A DNA stretch of 64,000 bases, taken from assembly GCA_002454165.1 (NCBI GenBank), contig DKIG01000041.1, positions 1-64,000 on the forward strand, read 5' to 3'. Shown in pieces: positions 8,571 through 19,033 of the stretch. A program made the position numbers and the translations under genes. Each line of letters starts with the position of its first letter. Position 1 is the stretch's first letter. This stretch comes from Gammaproteobacteria bacterium UBA6724. GTDB taxonomy: Bacteria > Pseudomonadota > Gammaproteobacteria > Pseudomonadales > Azotimanducaceae. Under the pieces are notes generated by a model. That model saw nothing but the letters and a program-made list of their open reading frames with translations. It ran no database searches and was not told the DNA's origin.

Positions 8571-8615
8571 GGTACTTTTAATGCGCCCGCAAGCTGAACT
8601 CAAATCGGCGCCACT
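8558..8615 (-). ncRNA. SAM-II riboswitch aptamer before metA
   Basis: On the minus strand the leader reads GGCGCCGATTTGAG, then CTTGC, then GGGCGC, AAAAGTACC and GCTAAAGAGATG, in the order of the SAM-II class. P1 is GCGCC (8607-8611) with GGCGC (8583-8587). The CTTGC and GCTAAAG segments match the conserved ligand-binding and pseudoknot bases. SAM-II typically precedes methionine genes, in line with metA here. Confidence 0.87.
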
Positions 8616-8619
8616 GGCT

Positions 8620-8648
8620 AGTTTAGAATAAACCTTGCCGGGTGTAAA
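8620..8648 (-). promoter_or_regulatory. Sigma-70 type promoter of the metA leader
   Basis: On the minus strand TTTACA (8643-8648), a 17-base spacer and TAAACT (8620-8625) match the -35 and -10 consensus at five and four positions. The implied start of transcription is near 8612-8614, right at the first stem of the SAM-II aptamer. Confidence 0.6.
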
Positions 8649-8706
8649 AATAATCTTGTCGTTCCTGCCAGCATCGTCGTTTGGGGAGAGGGAATGAAGG
8701 ATGGAG

Positions 8707-9591
8707 TCATTTATCCTTGCTGAAATCGGTGATTTCTCCTGGTTTGAGATCTCTTACCTTCTGGTCAATCTGATAGACAATCTGCTTCATCTGCTCGTCG
8801 TTCAACATCTGACCTTTTTGTTTACGAAAATAACCTTGAATATATCCCAACGCAATAACAGGAACGTCGGCGGCACCTTCCTGATCAATATACCAACCTG
8901 GCAGTACAACAACCGGGCTCACAGCCACATCTTGTCCGGTTGCCCGGCTCAGCCACTGACTCGCCCACTTAGAGTTTCGTCTAGCCTGCGGAATTGTTTT
9001 TTTATTTGAGCCATTGGGAAAGTAGAGGATGTCGTTTTTATATGTGACCTGGTATTGCTTCTGGCCTTTTAACAGACGCTTTGATCTGCCCTTTGTCTCC
9101 ACCGCGAATACACCAGCAGCACCCACTACAATATGGTCAATGTTACCACTGTTTTTTGGTACATCATGAAACACATCCCAGCCATTCCGCATGAGTAGAT
9201 TGAGTTCCTGTCCAACAACAAGCTCGCACTCATAACCCAGGCGATAGTTACGGATACTTTCCTGTCGTTTGATTATCTTGCGCATGATGTAGGCTATCCC
9301 GGCTCCCCAAGGCAAAATATATACCGCAAACCATATTGAAGGTTGCGACGGGAGGCTGTACAGAAGTAGCGGAAGTAATGAAACCAGACACAACTGGCTA
9401 ATATCACTACCTACCGCAAGCAATTTTGCGCCAAGTTTTTGCCCTATCCTGGCTCCAGGCGGGTGGCGCATGGACTCTGAAAGAGGATGGGTCAATCTCC
9501 TGTTATGATGCCACTTGTAACAGGCCAATATGAGAGCGGTTATGCCCAAGGGCATCAAACTGACCAGTGCAACAACAAAGATGATCGACAT
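8707..9591 (-). CDS. NERD (nuclease-related) domain membrane protein
   Basis: A 294-residue protein with an N-terminal transmembrane helix (about 1-24), a second hydrophobic region (about 64-105) and a cytoplasmic NERD domain (about 110-235). Core motifs of this restriction-endonuclease-like fold are visible: YECELVVGQEL, then GNIDHIVVGAAGVFAVETKG with the acidic and Glu-x-Lys residues. NERD proteins are thought to act on nucleic acids, but the cellular role is unknown. It lies about 90 bases upstream of the metA aptamer on the same strand. It stands alone, with no helicase or kinase partner next to it. Confidence 0.82.
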   Translation of the reverse strand: MSIIFVVALVSLMPLGITALILACYKWHHNRRLTHPLSESMRHPPGARIGQKLGAKLLAVGSDISQLCLVSLLPLLLYSLPSQPSIWFAVYILPWGAGIAYIMRKIIKRQESIRNYRLGYECELVVGQELNLLMRNGWDVFHDVPKNSGNIDHIVVGAAGVFAVETKGRSKRLLKGQKQYQVTYKNDILYFPNGSNKKTIPQARRNSKWASQWLSRATGQDVAVSPVVVLPGWYIDQEGAADVPVIALGYIQGYFRKQKGQMLNDEQMKQIVYQIDQKVRDLKPGEITDFSKDK

Positions 9592-9686
9592 AGCTATTCT
9601 TTTTATGGTTCATTTCGTGTGAGATTAGAGCTTACACCATGCCGATAAACCAGGTGGCATCTATTCAACCCTGATAGCCGCAAGGC

Positions 9687-10463
9687 TTAAGGCCAGTCAC
9701 TCGCACCGTAGGTGGTTTGCAATCGGCGCATGCCGGAGAGCCAGCGGTCGTAATCACTGGTCTTTCGTTGCATATAGGCAAGCACTTCCGGGTGAGGTAG
9801 TACCAGGAATCTTTCCTCAGAGAGGGCTTCTAGCACCGTGTTGCATACTGCTTCTGGTTCAATCATGCCATTGATGCTGGCAACGCCATCCTCATTGTCG
9901 GCGGTCATAGCGGTGCGGACTGCTTGAGGACAGAGGAGGGAGACTTTCAAGCCCCGGTCGCCATAGGTGACCGAGAGCCATTCGGCGAAACCCACCGCCG
10001 CATGTTTGGTGACCGCATAGGGTGCGGAACCTATTTGAGTCAGCAAGCCAGCGGCAGACGCTGTATTCAGGAGATAACCCTCCCCTCGGGCAAGCATGGC
10101 AGGTAGTGCTGCCCGTGCCGCATACACATGCGCCATCACATTGATTTGCCAGATGCGTTCCCAGTCTTCGTTGGGTGTCTCGGGTCCGCCGCCGATACCA
10201 ATACCCGCATTGTTGCAGAGCAGATCAATCTTGCCATAGTCACCTTCTGCGGTCCTGATGAGTTTGATGACTGCTGCTTCATCTGCCACATTGGTTGGTA
10301 TCGCCTGGGCACCAATCTTCTCTGCCACCCGGTGCAATCCGTCAACATCTACATCGGCAATAACAATCTGCCTTGCGCCTTCAGCAGTGAACCGCTCCGC
10401 CAGGGCGCGCCCAATACCACTGGCACCGCCGGTAATCACAATGACCTTATCTTTTACTTGCAT
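9687..10463 (-). CDS. Short-chain dehydrogenase/reductase
   Basis: A classical 258-residue SDR with Rossmann fold: TGGASGIG (residues 11-18) binds the dinucleotide, NNAG follows beta-4, and the Ser...YAVTK active site lies near residues 145-160. It oxidises or reduces a hydroxyl/carbonyl group on an unidentified substrate. The Asp after beta-2 (VIADVDVD) favours NAD(H) over NADP(H). It is followed at 25 bases by the acyl-CoA-dehydrogenase-like gene on the same strand, which hints at fatty-acid or CoA-ester metabolism. Confidence 0.85.
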   Translation of the reverse strand: MQVKDKVIVITGGASGIGRALAERFTAEGARQIVIADVDVDGLHRVAEKIGAQAIPTNVADEAAVIKLIRTAEGDYGKIDLLCNNAGIGIGGGPETPNEDWERIWQINVMAHVYAARAALPAMLARGEGYLLNTASAAGLLTQIGSAPYAVTKHAAVGFAEWLSVTYGDRGLKVSLLCPQAVRTAMTADNEDGVASINGMIEPEAVCNTVLEALSEERFLVLPHPEVLAYMQRKTSDYDRWLSGMRRLQTTYGASDWP

Positions 10464-10487
10464 CTCTATTACCTTTTAATTACATCA

Positions 10488-11591
10488 TTAAAGTTGTTTG
10501 AAGATGATGTCACGTTGCGCCGATATAACCAGGGCATCTCCGAGATGCCGCTGCATTTCAGTCAGGAGCCGTCCTTCTTCCTCAAAGGGCAGGCGGGGTT
10601 CATTGCTGGTATGAAAATTGCTGGTATGAAGACGGCTGTTCAGGCTTCCTGTCCCATTGAGCAGAAGGTAGTAGCCCATAGCATCCTGCAAGAGCCTGAT
10701 GGCATCGGTTCTCATATCAGCCGAATGTAGATGCAGGAGCGCATCCTGCTCAGCCCGAAGGAACAATGCCATCATCGCATCAAGTTTGATCTGAAATTGT
10801 GTCAGGCGGCGTGCCTGTGCCGTGTGACCTTGCGCGTGGCGGTTGTTACACATCGCCCTGGCGATATGGGCGCCAGCCAGATGCAGTTCCATCAAAATCA
10901 AATAGCAGGATTGATGCCTTGCCAGATGTTGCCGAGCCTGTCCCTGGTTACCCAGCAGAGATGTCCGGCTGATAAAAGCATCCTTGAATACCAGGTTGGA
11001 TGCTGTCACAGATAGACTGCCAAGCCTTCCGTCTCCGGCTATGACAGACTTGCTGGTCAGGTCAACAAGCAAGAGGGTCATGTCGAGTTGCGGCTCAGGG
11101 TCTTGCAGAAGCAGGCAAAAGCATGTCCCTTGCGTAGAAGAAGTCGGCGGTGCTGGGGTGTATTTCAGGCTACCGGTCAGTCGCCAGCCATCAGCAGTTG
11201 CCGTCACCCCCAGTCTAGCCTCGGTATCCACCGCTATTCCCCACTGAGTGCTTCGGTTCAAGATGCCGGGCAGATATTGTTCTTGTTGCTGACGACTGCC
11301 GACTTCCAGCAGTAGCGGGGCGAGCATCCTGAATCTGTCATCCGGGAGAGGGCAGAAGTGCCGCTGAGTTGCTTGCAACCATAACCATTGTTCTTGTCGT
11401 GACCAACCGGGACCGCCCTGGTCCGGGGGCCAGTCCGGGACCAGCCAGCCTCGTTGGTGAAGGGCATGGAACCAGTCCTGGGGGTCAGTGCCCGGTTGCC
11501 AGTGGCGGCTGATGAAGGCTTCTATGTCGTGGCTGAACTGAGGATTGGATAGCCGCCTGCCAATGCCTGTGGTCTGTCTAGTGGTTGCCAT
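10488..11591 (-). CDS. Acyl-CoA dehydrogenase-like protein
   Basis: A 367-residue protein with the layout of the acyl-CoA dehydrogenase family. It has an N-terminal helical part (HQRGWLVPDWPPDQGGPGW), a middle beta domain (WGIAVDTEARLGVTATADGW, LTGSLKYTP) and a C-terminal helical part. Family members desaturate acyl-CoAs with FAD. The match is loose in the C-terminal third and I cannot point to a catalytic glutamate, so activity is uncertain. Residues 321-330 are a duplicated pentapeptide (LHTSN FHTSN) from a 15-bp tandem duplication. It overlaps the preceding DnaJ-like gene by 14 bases. Confidence 0.68.
   Translation of the reverse strand: MATTRQTTGIGRRLSNPQFSHDIEAFISRHWQPGTDPQDWFHALHQRGWLVPDWPPDQGGPGWSRQEQWLWLQATQRHFCPLPDDRFRMLAPLLLEVGSRQQQEQYLPGILNRSTQWGIAVDTEARLGVTATADGWRLTGSLKYTPAPPTSSTQGTCFCLLLQDPEPQLDMTLLLVDLTSKSVIAGDGRLGSLSVTASNLVFKDAFISRTSLLGNQGQARQHLARHQSCYLILMELHLAGAHIARAMCNNRHAQGHTAQARRLTQFQIKLDAMMALFLRAEQDALLHLHSADMRTDAIRLLQDAMGYYLLLNGTGSLNSRLHTSNFHTSNEPRLPFEEEGRLLTEMQRHLGDALVISAQRDIIFKQL
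10602..10631. repeat. 15-bp in-frame duplication in the acyl-CoA dehydrogenase-like gene
   Basis: ATTGCTGGTATGAAA (10602-10616) and ATTGCTGGTATGAAG (10617-10631) differ at one base and add five residues in frame. Confidence 0.9.
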
Positions 11592-12363
11592 TGGTCTTGC
11601 CTCTGATACCCATCAACAGCTCTTTGGCAGCATTTATTTTTGCCGCCAGGTAGGTTGAGCCGCCTCGGTCAGGATGTATTTTTTGCATCAGGCGCCGATG
11701 TGCCTTGACGATATGCTCCGGTGTGGTATTTGGTGGGAGCCCCAGTATGTCCAGAGCCTGCTTCTCGGTCATGTCCCTGTTATCGCCCGCCTGCTTGCCC
11801 GCGTCGGTATAGGTTCTCTCTGAACCAGCAGCATGCGTTTGCCAGCCTTCATGCTCTCGGTCAAGGTAGGCGATGAGAAGGTTGCAGGAATCCGGGTCAG
11901 CCTGGCATTCCTCCAGCAGGACAAGTAAGTCTTCAAGTGGCATTTGGGACAGATGAGCATCCTTGTGGCTACCTTCCAGGACTCTGCCGTCCATCCTGCC
12001 TGTCTTGTGAACCAGCACCATGTGAATGTATCGGGAGCTGATTTCGCTTGATTCTGGTATTTTGCCAGGCCCGGCTCCACCCAGGTTTTGCTTTGCTTGA
12101 CGCAAGGATTGATAAAGGGATGCCGCCTGGATACCCCGGCTCAGGAACCTCATGGCAAATGGCAATACTGCACCGAGCAGGGCGAAGAGGGGGTGCAGTT
12201 TGCCGGTGACGCCGAGATAGAGGAGCCCGATTCCCAGCAGGGCTGCCAGATAAATCCAGGAAAACTGCTTAACGCTCAACTGGCTTTTGTTGAACAGCAT
12301 GCGCAGCACCAGATACAGGATGACTGCAATGACGAGGATAATAATAATGCGTACCAGAGTCAT
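11578..12363 (-). CDS. Membrane-anchored DnaJ-domain protein
   Basis: A 261-residue protein with N-terminal hydrophobic helices (about 1-22, 33-53 and 59-73), a linker region and a C-terminal J domain (about 198-255). The J domain has the HPD tripeptide at 230-232 (KIHPDRGG), needed to stimulate Hsp70 ATPase. The layout, J domain last behind membrane helices, resembles the DjlA/TIM14-like type rather than DnaJ itself; there is no Gly/Phe or zinc-finger region. It probably recruits DnaK to the membrane for an unknown client. It lies 27 bases after the VWA gene, likely in the same transcript. Confidence 0.82.
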   Translation of the reverse strand: MTLVRIIIILVIAVILYLVLRMLFNKSQLSVKQFSWIYLAALLGIGLLYLGVTGKLHPLFALLGAVLPFAMRFLSRGIQAASLYQSLRQAKQNLGGAGPGKIPESSEISSRYIHMVLVHKTGRMDGRVLEGSHKDAHLSQMPLEDLLVLLEECQADPDSCNLLIAYLDREHEGWQTHAAGSERTYTDAGKQAGDNRDMTEKQALDILGLPPNTTPEHIVKAHRRLMQKIHPDRGGSTYLAAKINAAKELLMGIRGKTNGNH

Positions 12364-12390
12364 TCTCCTATCTTGGCAAGGGCTCAGTCG

Positions 12391-13122
12391 CTAGTCATGT
12401 GACTGGTTGCTTGATGGGTCACTTAACTGCTGCCATAGCAAGTTGTACCGATTGCTCTCACTGCCTTTGCTGACACTCTCTAATGCCTGGATTCCACCGG
12501 TGGCGAAAAGGGCAACCGCAGACAGTAGGTCTTTTAATTCTGAAGCACTCTTCAAGTCAAAGGGGGCATAGGCACCGCCTGTGAGTTCTGCCATCTGCTG
12601 GAAGATATTTTTGACCTGGGTTGTCTGTCCTTCTTGAAACATGAACAAGGGGATACCAAGGACACCCATCTTGCCTGCAAGATGACACAGGGCGTCCGGG
12701 TCCTCTTCCATCGCATCACCCACGAAGACGACAGCTCTGAGCCGGTTGGTCTGATGCTCCTTGATGGCGTGTTCCATGACCCGCTTGATTTGCGTATAGC
12801 CGCCCATGCACCTGACCGAAGACATTGCCTCTAGCAGGGACTCGGCAGAAGTACACCAGCGGCTGGCGTGAAACTGATTAAACCCGCGGTAGTAACAGAG
12901 TTGGATATTGAGATTGCCGAGGTGTGAGGTGCTGGTGAACATTTGCCCTTGCAGATGGCAGGCTCTGTCCCAGGACGGTTCACGGCTGGCGGTAGCATCC
13001 ATGGCAAACAGCAAGCGGCTGGTTACCGCGCCGCTGGTTTTAACTGGCGTCGTCCCTACCTTTTTCAGAAATTGACTGACCTCTTTGCTTGAGGCAGGTT
13101 TCTCCTGCTTGCTGTCTGCCAT
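12391..13122 (-). CDS. von Willebrand factor A domain protein
   Basis: A 243-residue soluble protein with a VWA fold from about residue 35 to 210. The metal-binding (MIDAS) motif DxSxS is modified to DATAS (LLFAMDATAS), with a later Thr in GGYTQ and an Asp in VFVGDAME. VWA proteins mediate metal-dependent protein contacts; the partner is unknown. It heads a minus-strand group with a DnaJ-like protein and an acyl-CoA-dehydrogenase-like protein. VWA and DnaJ-like genes occur side by side in other proteobacteria, so I expect a functional link with the J protein. Confidence 0.78.
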   Translation of the reverse strand: MADSKQEKPASSKEVSQFLKKVGTTPVKTSGAVTSRLLFAMDATASREPSWDRACHLQGQMFTSTSHLGNLNIQLCYYRGFNQFHASRWCTSAESLLEAMSSVRCMGGYTQIKRVMEHAIKEHQTNRLRAVVFVGDAMEEDPDALCHLAGKMGVLGIPLFMFQEGQTTQVKNIFQQMAELTGGAYAPFDLKSASELKDLLSAVALFATGGIQALESVSKGSESNRYNLLWQQLSDPSSNQSHD

Positions 13123-13318
13123 CCTGGTCTCCGCTCTGATTCACCCATCTTTTTGGACCCTGTCATATACTCCTTCAGAGTGTATGCTTGCCAGCGTGAC
13201 ATCTTATCTGCTGAGCGCAGATTCCGATGCAACATTTTATCATCACAGCCCGGTGTCATTCGCTATACAGGGTCAGTATAAAAGGTTCAGCGTAAAAACC
13301 GGCTATTAAAAAGGAGCG

Positions 13319-14377
13319 GTGCTTTCATTGAATAAACTGGTAGTTGGCATTTCCAGCAGCGCGCTCTTTGACCTGACTGAAAGTGATAGGGTTTACCGGA
13401 AGCATGGCGTGGCAGCATATACCCGGTATCAGATTGAACGCGAAGCTGTGCCTTTGGCACCGGGCGATGCCTTTCATCTGGTCAGAAAACTGCTCGGGAT
13501 CAATGAGATGCTGGAACAGGAAGATAGGGTTGAGGTGATTCTCCTATCGCGCAACACGGCGGACACCGGACTGAGAGTGTTCAAATCCATTGAGTATCAT
13601 CAACTGTCGATATTCCGCGCGGCTTTCACCGGTGGCGCTCCTCCCTACCGGTATATGCGCCCCTTTGGTTGCCAACTCTTCCTTTCCACCAATCGCCAGG
13701 ATGTTGTTGAAGCCCTGCACATAGGTGTGGCAGCGGCAAGTATTGTGGGCAGCCCTGAGCGGCTTGTAAAGAACAGCCCTGAGCGGTTTGTAGAGAACAG
13801 CCCTGAGCGGCTTGTAAGACCTACCCCCGACCCGGGCGATGCACGCTCAGGCGGAGGTTTCTTTTCAGACGCCAAGCCTGAGGATGAACTGAGGTTTGCC
13901 TTTGACGGTGACGCCGTGCTCTTTTCCGATACGGCGGAACGAGTCTATCAACAGGAAGGACGAGAAGAGTTTATGCACCAGGAACAGGCGGCGGCAAACA
14001 AGCCCCTGCCCGGCGGACCCTTCAAGCCCTTCCTGGCGGCATTACACTCTCTGCAACAGGAGTTTGTTGACAACATCAGTCCCATTCGGACGGCACTGGT
14101 GACTGCCCGCTCTGCCCCTGCCCATGAACGAGTGATAAAGACCCTCCGTTCATGGGACATCAAGCTGAATGAATGTTTATTCCTTGGCGGCTTGACGAAG
14201 GTGGATTTCCTGCGGGCTTATCGGGCAGATATTTTCTTTGACGATCAGGCGGAACACTGCATCCTTGCCAGTACCGTCGCCACCACCGGGCATGTCCCCC
14301 ATGGCATTAGCAATGAAACAAGGCATGTCATCGGCACGGAAGAAGCTAGTAGCACCGCTAAAAAAATGCGTATCTGA
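13319..14377 (+). CDS. Cytosolic 5'-nucleotidase family protein
   Basis: It resembles the cytosolic 5'-nucleotidase I family (HAD fold), which dephosphorylates nucleoside monophosphates. Motifs are KLVVGISSSALFDL at the N-terminus, VILLSRNTADTGLR, FDGDAVLFSD and YRADIFFDDQAEHC. At 352 residues it is slightly long because residues 145-168 are three tandem octapeptides of the SPERLVKN type. A strong Shine-Dalgarno (AAGGAG, 13311-13316) lies only two bases before the GTG at 13319; a TTG at 13328 is better spaced and may be the true start. Its 3' end overlaps the convergent TauE-like gene by 20 bases. Confidence 0.82.
   Translation: MLSLNKLVVGISSSALFDLTESDRVYRKHGVAAYTRYQIEREAVPLAPGDAFHLVRKLLGINEMLEQEDRVEVILLSRNTADTGLRVFKSIEYHQLSIFRAAFTGGAPPYRYMRPFGCQLFLSTNRQDVVEALHIGVAAASIVGSPERLVKNSPERFVENSPERLVRPTPDPGDARSGGGFFSDAKPEDELRFAFDGDAVLFSDTAERVYQQEGREEFMHQEQAAANKPLPGGPFKPFLAALHSLQQEFVDNISPIRTALVTARSAPAHERVIKTLRSWDIKLNECLFLGGLTKVDFLRAYRADIFFDDQAEHCILASTVATTGHVPHGISNETRHVIGTEEASSTAKKMRI
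13751..13822. repeat. Three 24-bp in-frame tandem units in the 5'-nucleotidase gene
   Basis: Units 13751-13774, 13775-13798 and 13799-13822 share AGCCCTGAGCGGYTTGTA and encode SPERLVKN, SPERFVEN and SPERLVRP. Confidence 0.92.
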
Positions 14378-15134
14378 TGCCTATGCCAAACAGTAGGGTG
14401 GCAAGCAGGGGGCGGATGACACCATCTGGAATTTCCACATTGACCCTCGTCCCGAGCCAGATGGCGGGCAGGGAGCCCGTCAGTAGATAGGCGAGTAGTA
14501 GATAGTCCACATTCCCCAATAACAGATGACCCAAGCCGGCAACCAGGGTGAGGGGCACGGCGTGGACAATATCAGTGGCGACCACCTCAGTAGCTCGCAT
14601 GGCGGGATAGAAGAGCACCAAAAAGGCAATGCCCAGGGCGCCGGCACCCACCGAGGACAGGGTCACCATCAAGCCCAGCAATGCCCCCACAAAGACCGTC
14701 AATGCCTGCCTATGATGTTGAAGTCTCGTCATAGCGCGTTGCACCATGGCGGAGTCTTGCATGGGCTCCCTCAGGAAGACCGCCAGAGAAGAGACAATGA
14801 GCATGATCCCCAGGCAGGTCGTGAGAATCGGGCTATAACCTTCTGAGGAATCAAAACAAAAGTGAAGTAGTGCCACCGTGGCAATGGATGCCGGTAGACT
14901 GCCGGCGGCGAGTTGGCGGACCAGTTGCCAGTTGATCGTCCCCTGTCTGGCATGAGACAGGGTGCCCCCGGCCTTGGTCACGGCGCCGTACATCAGGTCG
15001 GTGCCCACCGCCACCGGCATGGGGTAGCCGAAAGCCAGGAGGAGGGGGGTCATCAGGGAGCCACCGCCGACGCCCGTCAAGCCAATGATAAAGCCTATGC
15101 CAGCACCGGTGGTGATATAGAGCAGGATGTCCAT
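14358..15134 (-). CDS. TauE/SafE family sulfite exporter-like permease
   Basis: A 258-residue inner-membrane protein with about eight hydrophobic segments. The family signature GIGFIIGLTGVGGGSLMTP is in the first repeat, and the related SSVGAGALGIAFL is in the second. Members export sulfite, sulfoacetate or other small anions. Its neighbours are a CysB-type regulator (divergent) and cysH, so a role in sulfur anion transport is plausible. It converges with and overlaps the 5'-nucleotidase gene by 20 bases. The 166-base spacer up to cysB is very A+T-rich and probably holds divergent promoters. Confidence 0.85.
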   Translation of the reverse strand: MDILLYITTGAGIGFIIGLTGVGGGSLMTPLLLAFGYPMPVAVGTDLMYGAVTKAGGTLSHARQGTINWQLVRQLAAGSLPASIATVALLHFCFDSSEGYSPILTTCLGIMLIVSSLAVFLREPMQDSAMVQRAMTRLQHHRQALTVFVGALLGLMVTLSSVGAGALGIAFLVLFYPAMRATEVVATDIVHAVPLTLVAGLGHLLLGNVDYLLLAYLLTGSLPAIWLGTRVNVEIPDGVIRPLLATLLFGIGIRYAFF

Positions 15135-15258
15135 TGCTGTCTGCTTGCCTGTTTGAGCCGTCTCATCCAGCGCATACTAGACAGTTTTATCTATGCTGTG
15201 AAAGAATAGAAATAGATATTATTATAAATAAAATGTATAAGAAAGAGAGGGCGTCTAG

Positions 15259-17021
<1,763 letters not shown>

Positions 17022-17373
17022 TCCCTGACAGATGATGGTGATACAAGCCTAGCAAACAGTAGCCGGCTTGAGAAATGGTATAGAGGCATTCCCCAGTTTG
17101 CACAATGCCAGTAACATTTTGGACTCTTGGTATGCTCCAAAGAGGAAACCGACAGGCTAGACTATCACGCCGTCATTCCTGCCCTGGGGCGGCTACCTAA
17201 TGCCAAGCACTCGCACAACTCATGCCTGAAAAGTCCAGAATGTGTTGGCATCATACACGGCTTTGCTCAGCTGCTTCTTGTTGACTATCATCGCTTGGCA
17301 TAGTCCATATCCGCCGCATGTCATAAGTCGTCGCACAAGTCGTCGCATAAGTCGCCGCAGAAAAGGAAACATC
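17022..17373. other. Spacer between divergent cysH and thrH
   Basis: I see no gene in these 352 bases. They must contain the promoters of cysH (leftward) and thrH (rightward), but no convincing -35/-10 pair stands out. The thrH-proximal end carries three 12-bp tandem units (17322-17357). Confidence 0.5.
17322..17357. repeat. Three 12-bp tandem units before thrH
   Basis: Units 17322-17333, 17334-17345 and 17346-17357 (consensus CATAAGTCGTCG) differ by one base each. The array ends 16 bases before the thrH ATG, just ahead of the AAGGAAAC ribosome binding site. Confidence 0.88.
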
Positions 17374-18000
17374 ATGCAGGTTATCTGCCTTGATCTTGAA
17401 GGGGTACTCGTGCCAGAGGTCTGGCTTAGGCTGGCCGAGGAGACCGGCATTGATGCGCTCCGGGCGACCACTCGGGACATCTCAGACTATGATGCACTCA
17501 TGCAACAGCGGCTAGGACTACTGCGGGAGCATGGTCTTAATTTGCAGTCTATCCTGGCGGTGATTGATAGGATGCAGCCCTTGCCGGGTGCCAAAGCCTT
17601 TCTGGATGAACTTCGCGAACACTTCCAGGTAATCATTCTCTCGGATACCTTTTATGAATTCGCGCAACCCCTGATGGCGAAACTGGCTTGGCCCACTCTC
17701 CTCTGTCATCGGCTGGACATATCCCCTGAGGGTCACTTGGCGAATTATCTCTTGCGCCAAACTGACGCCAAGCGGAAGTCCGTCATGGCATTGCAGCAAC
17801 TCAACTATCGGGTCCTTGCCGCTGGTGATTCCTATAATGACACCACCATGCTGGCTGCCGCCGATGCCGGGTTTTTGTTTCGGGCACCAGAAAATGTTGT
17901 GACAGAATTTCCGCAATTCCCGGTGACCAGCGACTATGAAACCCTGCATGATTGGTTCCTTGAAGCCGCAGAAAATTCTAAGCACGACATTTTCCGATAG
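17374..18000 (+). CDS. thrH: Bifunctional phosphoserine phosphatase/homoserine phosphotransferase ThrH
   Basis: A HAD-superfamily enzyme that dephosphorylates phosphoserine and can pass the phosphate to homoserine, linking serine and threonine synthesis. The 208-residue product begins MQVICLDLEGVLVPEVW, matching ThrH with the HAD nucleophile Asp in DLEG. Later motifs are ILSDTFYEFA (motif II) and AAGDSYNDTTML (motif IV). The ATG at 17374 has AAGGAAAC upstream; longer in-frame starts would add unrelated sequence. With serC at 3.1 kb the window contains two serine-pathway steps, though they are not linked in an operon. Confidence 0.9.
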   Translation: MQVICLDLEGVLVPEVWLRLAEETGIDALRATTRDISDYDALMQQRLGLLREHGLNLQSILAVIDRMQPLPGAKAFLDELREHFQVIILSDTFYEFAQPLMAKLAWPTLLCHRLDISPEGHLANYLLRQTDAKRKSVMALQQLNYRVLAAGDSYNDTTMLAAADAGFLFRAPENVVTEFPQFPVTSDYETLHDWFLEAAENSKHDIFR

Positions 18001-18021
18001 GTGGCAGAATTTTTGTATAAT
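17992..18021 (+). promoter_or_regulatory. Possible promoter of prpB
   Basis: A perfect -10 TATAAT at 18016-18021 follows the thrH stop, with a weak -35 TTCCGA at 17992-17997 and an 18-base spacer. The prpB ATG is 32 bases downstream of the -10. Confidence 0.4.
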
Positions 18022-18053
18022 CCAGGCCTCTTTGGCAAAGGCAGGAGTTCCGT

Positions 18054-18965
18054 ATGTCAGGCGCGGGTGCCAGGTTTAGATTGGCGTTGCAGGAAGAGTC
18101 GCCGCTACAGATAGCGGGGACAATCAATGCCTATGCCGCCATTATGGCTGAGTCTGTGGGCTTCAGAGCGATTTATCTTTCCGGTGCCGGGGTTGCCAAT
18201 GCCTCTTTCGGACTGCCCGACCTGGGCATGACTTCCTTGACCGAGGTGCTGGAGGATGTGCGCCGGATTACCTCGGCGACCCAGGTTCCGCTGCTGGTTG
18301 ATATAGACACAGGCTGGGGTGGTGCCTTCAATATCGCCCGCAGCGTCAGGGAAATGATCAAGGCGGGTGCGGCAGGGGTGCATATTGAAGATCAGGTTGC
18401 CCAGAAGCGTTGCGGGCATCGTCCAAACAAGGAACTTATCAGCCGGGAAGAAATGACAGACAGAATCAGAGCAGCGGTGGATGCCAAGACCGACTCGGAT
18501 TTCATCGTCATGGCACGCACGGACGCCCTGGCGGTGGCGGGCATAGAAGAGGTGATTGAACGCGCAGTCTGTTGTGAAGCCGCCGGCGCCGATGCTATTT
18601 TTGCAGAGGCGATGACCGACCTTGAGATGTACCGACGGATCGTTGCGGCAGTTAAGTTACCGGTCCTGGCAAACATCACCGAATTCGGCACCACGCCATG
18701 TTACTCCAAGCAGGAGCTCGGCAGTGTAGGCGTGGCTATGGCACTCTATCCCTTATCGGCTTTTAGGGCGATGAACAAGGCGGCACTTGAGGTCTATCAG
18801 ACCCTCAGATCTGAAGGTAGCCAGGCAAAGGTGATTGAGCGGATGCAAACCAGGGCGGAACTCTATGACTTCCTCGGATACCATGATTACGAGAAGAAAC
18901 TGGATGAACTGTTTGCCGATACTTTTTCTGATACATTTTCTGATAAGAAGAAGGACGGTGTTTGA
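18054..18965 (+). CDS. prpB: 2-Methylisocitrate lyase
   Basis: It cleaves 2-methylisocitrate to pyruvate and succinate, the last step of the methylcitrate cycle for propionyl-CoA. The 303-residue TIM-barrel protein shows the phosphoenolpyruvate mutase/isocitrate lyase signatures: VDIDTGWGG near residue 82, and [12 protein letters not shown] with the catalytic cysteine near residue 122. [11 protein letters not shown] follows later. The C-terminus ends in a duplicated tetrapeptide (DTFS DTFS, residues 289-296) from a 12-bp duplication. It is followed by prpC and prpD on the same strand. Confidence 0.92.
   Translation: MSGAGARFRLALQEESPLQIAGTINAYAAIMAESVGFRAIYLSGAGVANASFGLPDLGMTSLTEVLEDVRRITSATQVPLLVDIDTGWGGAFNIARSVREMIKAGAAGVHIEDQVAQKRCGHRPNKELISREEMTDRIRAAVDAKTDSDFIVMARTDALAVAGIEEVIERAVCCEAAGADAIFAEAMTDLEMYRRIVAAVKLPVLANITEFGTTPCYSKQELGSVGVAMALYPLSAFRAMNKAALEVYQTLRSEGSQAKVIERMQTRAELYDFLGYHDYEKKLDELFADTFSDTFSDKKKDGV
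18918..18941. repeat. 12-bp in-frame duplication at the prpB 3' end
   Basis: GATACTTTTTCT (18918-18929) and GATACATTTTCT (18930-18941) differ by one base and encode DTFS twice near the C-terminus of PrpB. Confidence 0.85.
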
Positions 18966-19033
18966 GTAGTCTGGGTGCTATGCCGAAATGACGGAGCCAG
19001 ATACAATCACTCATAACATAAACCTAAACAGGA

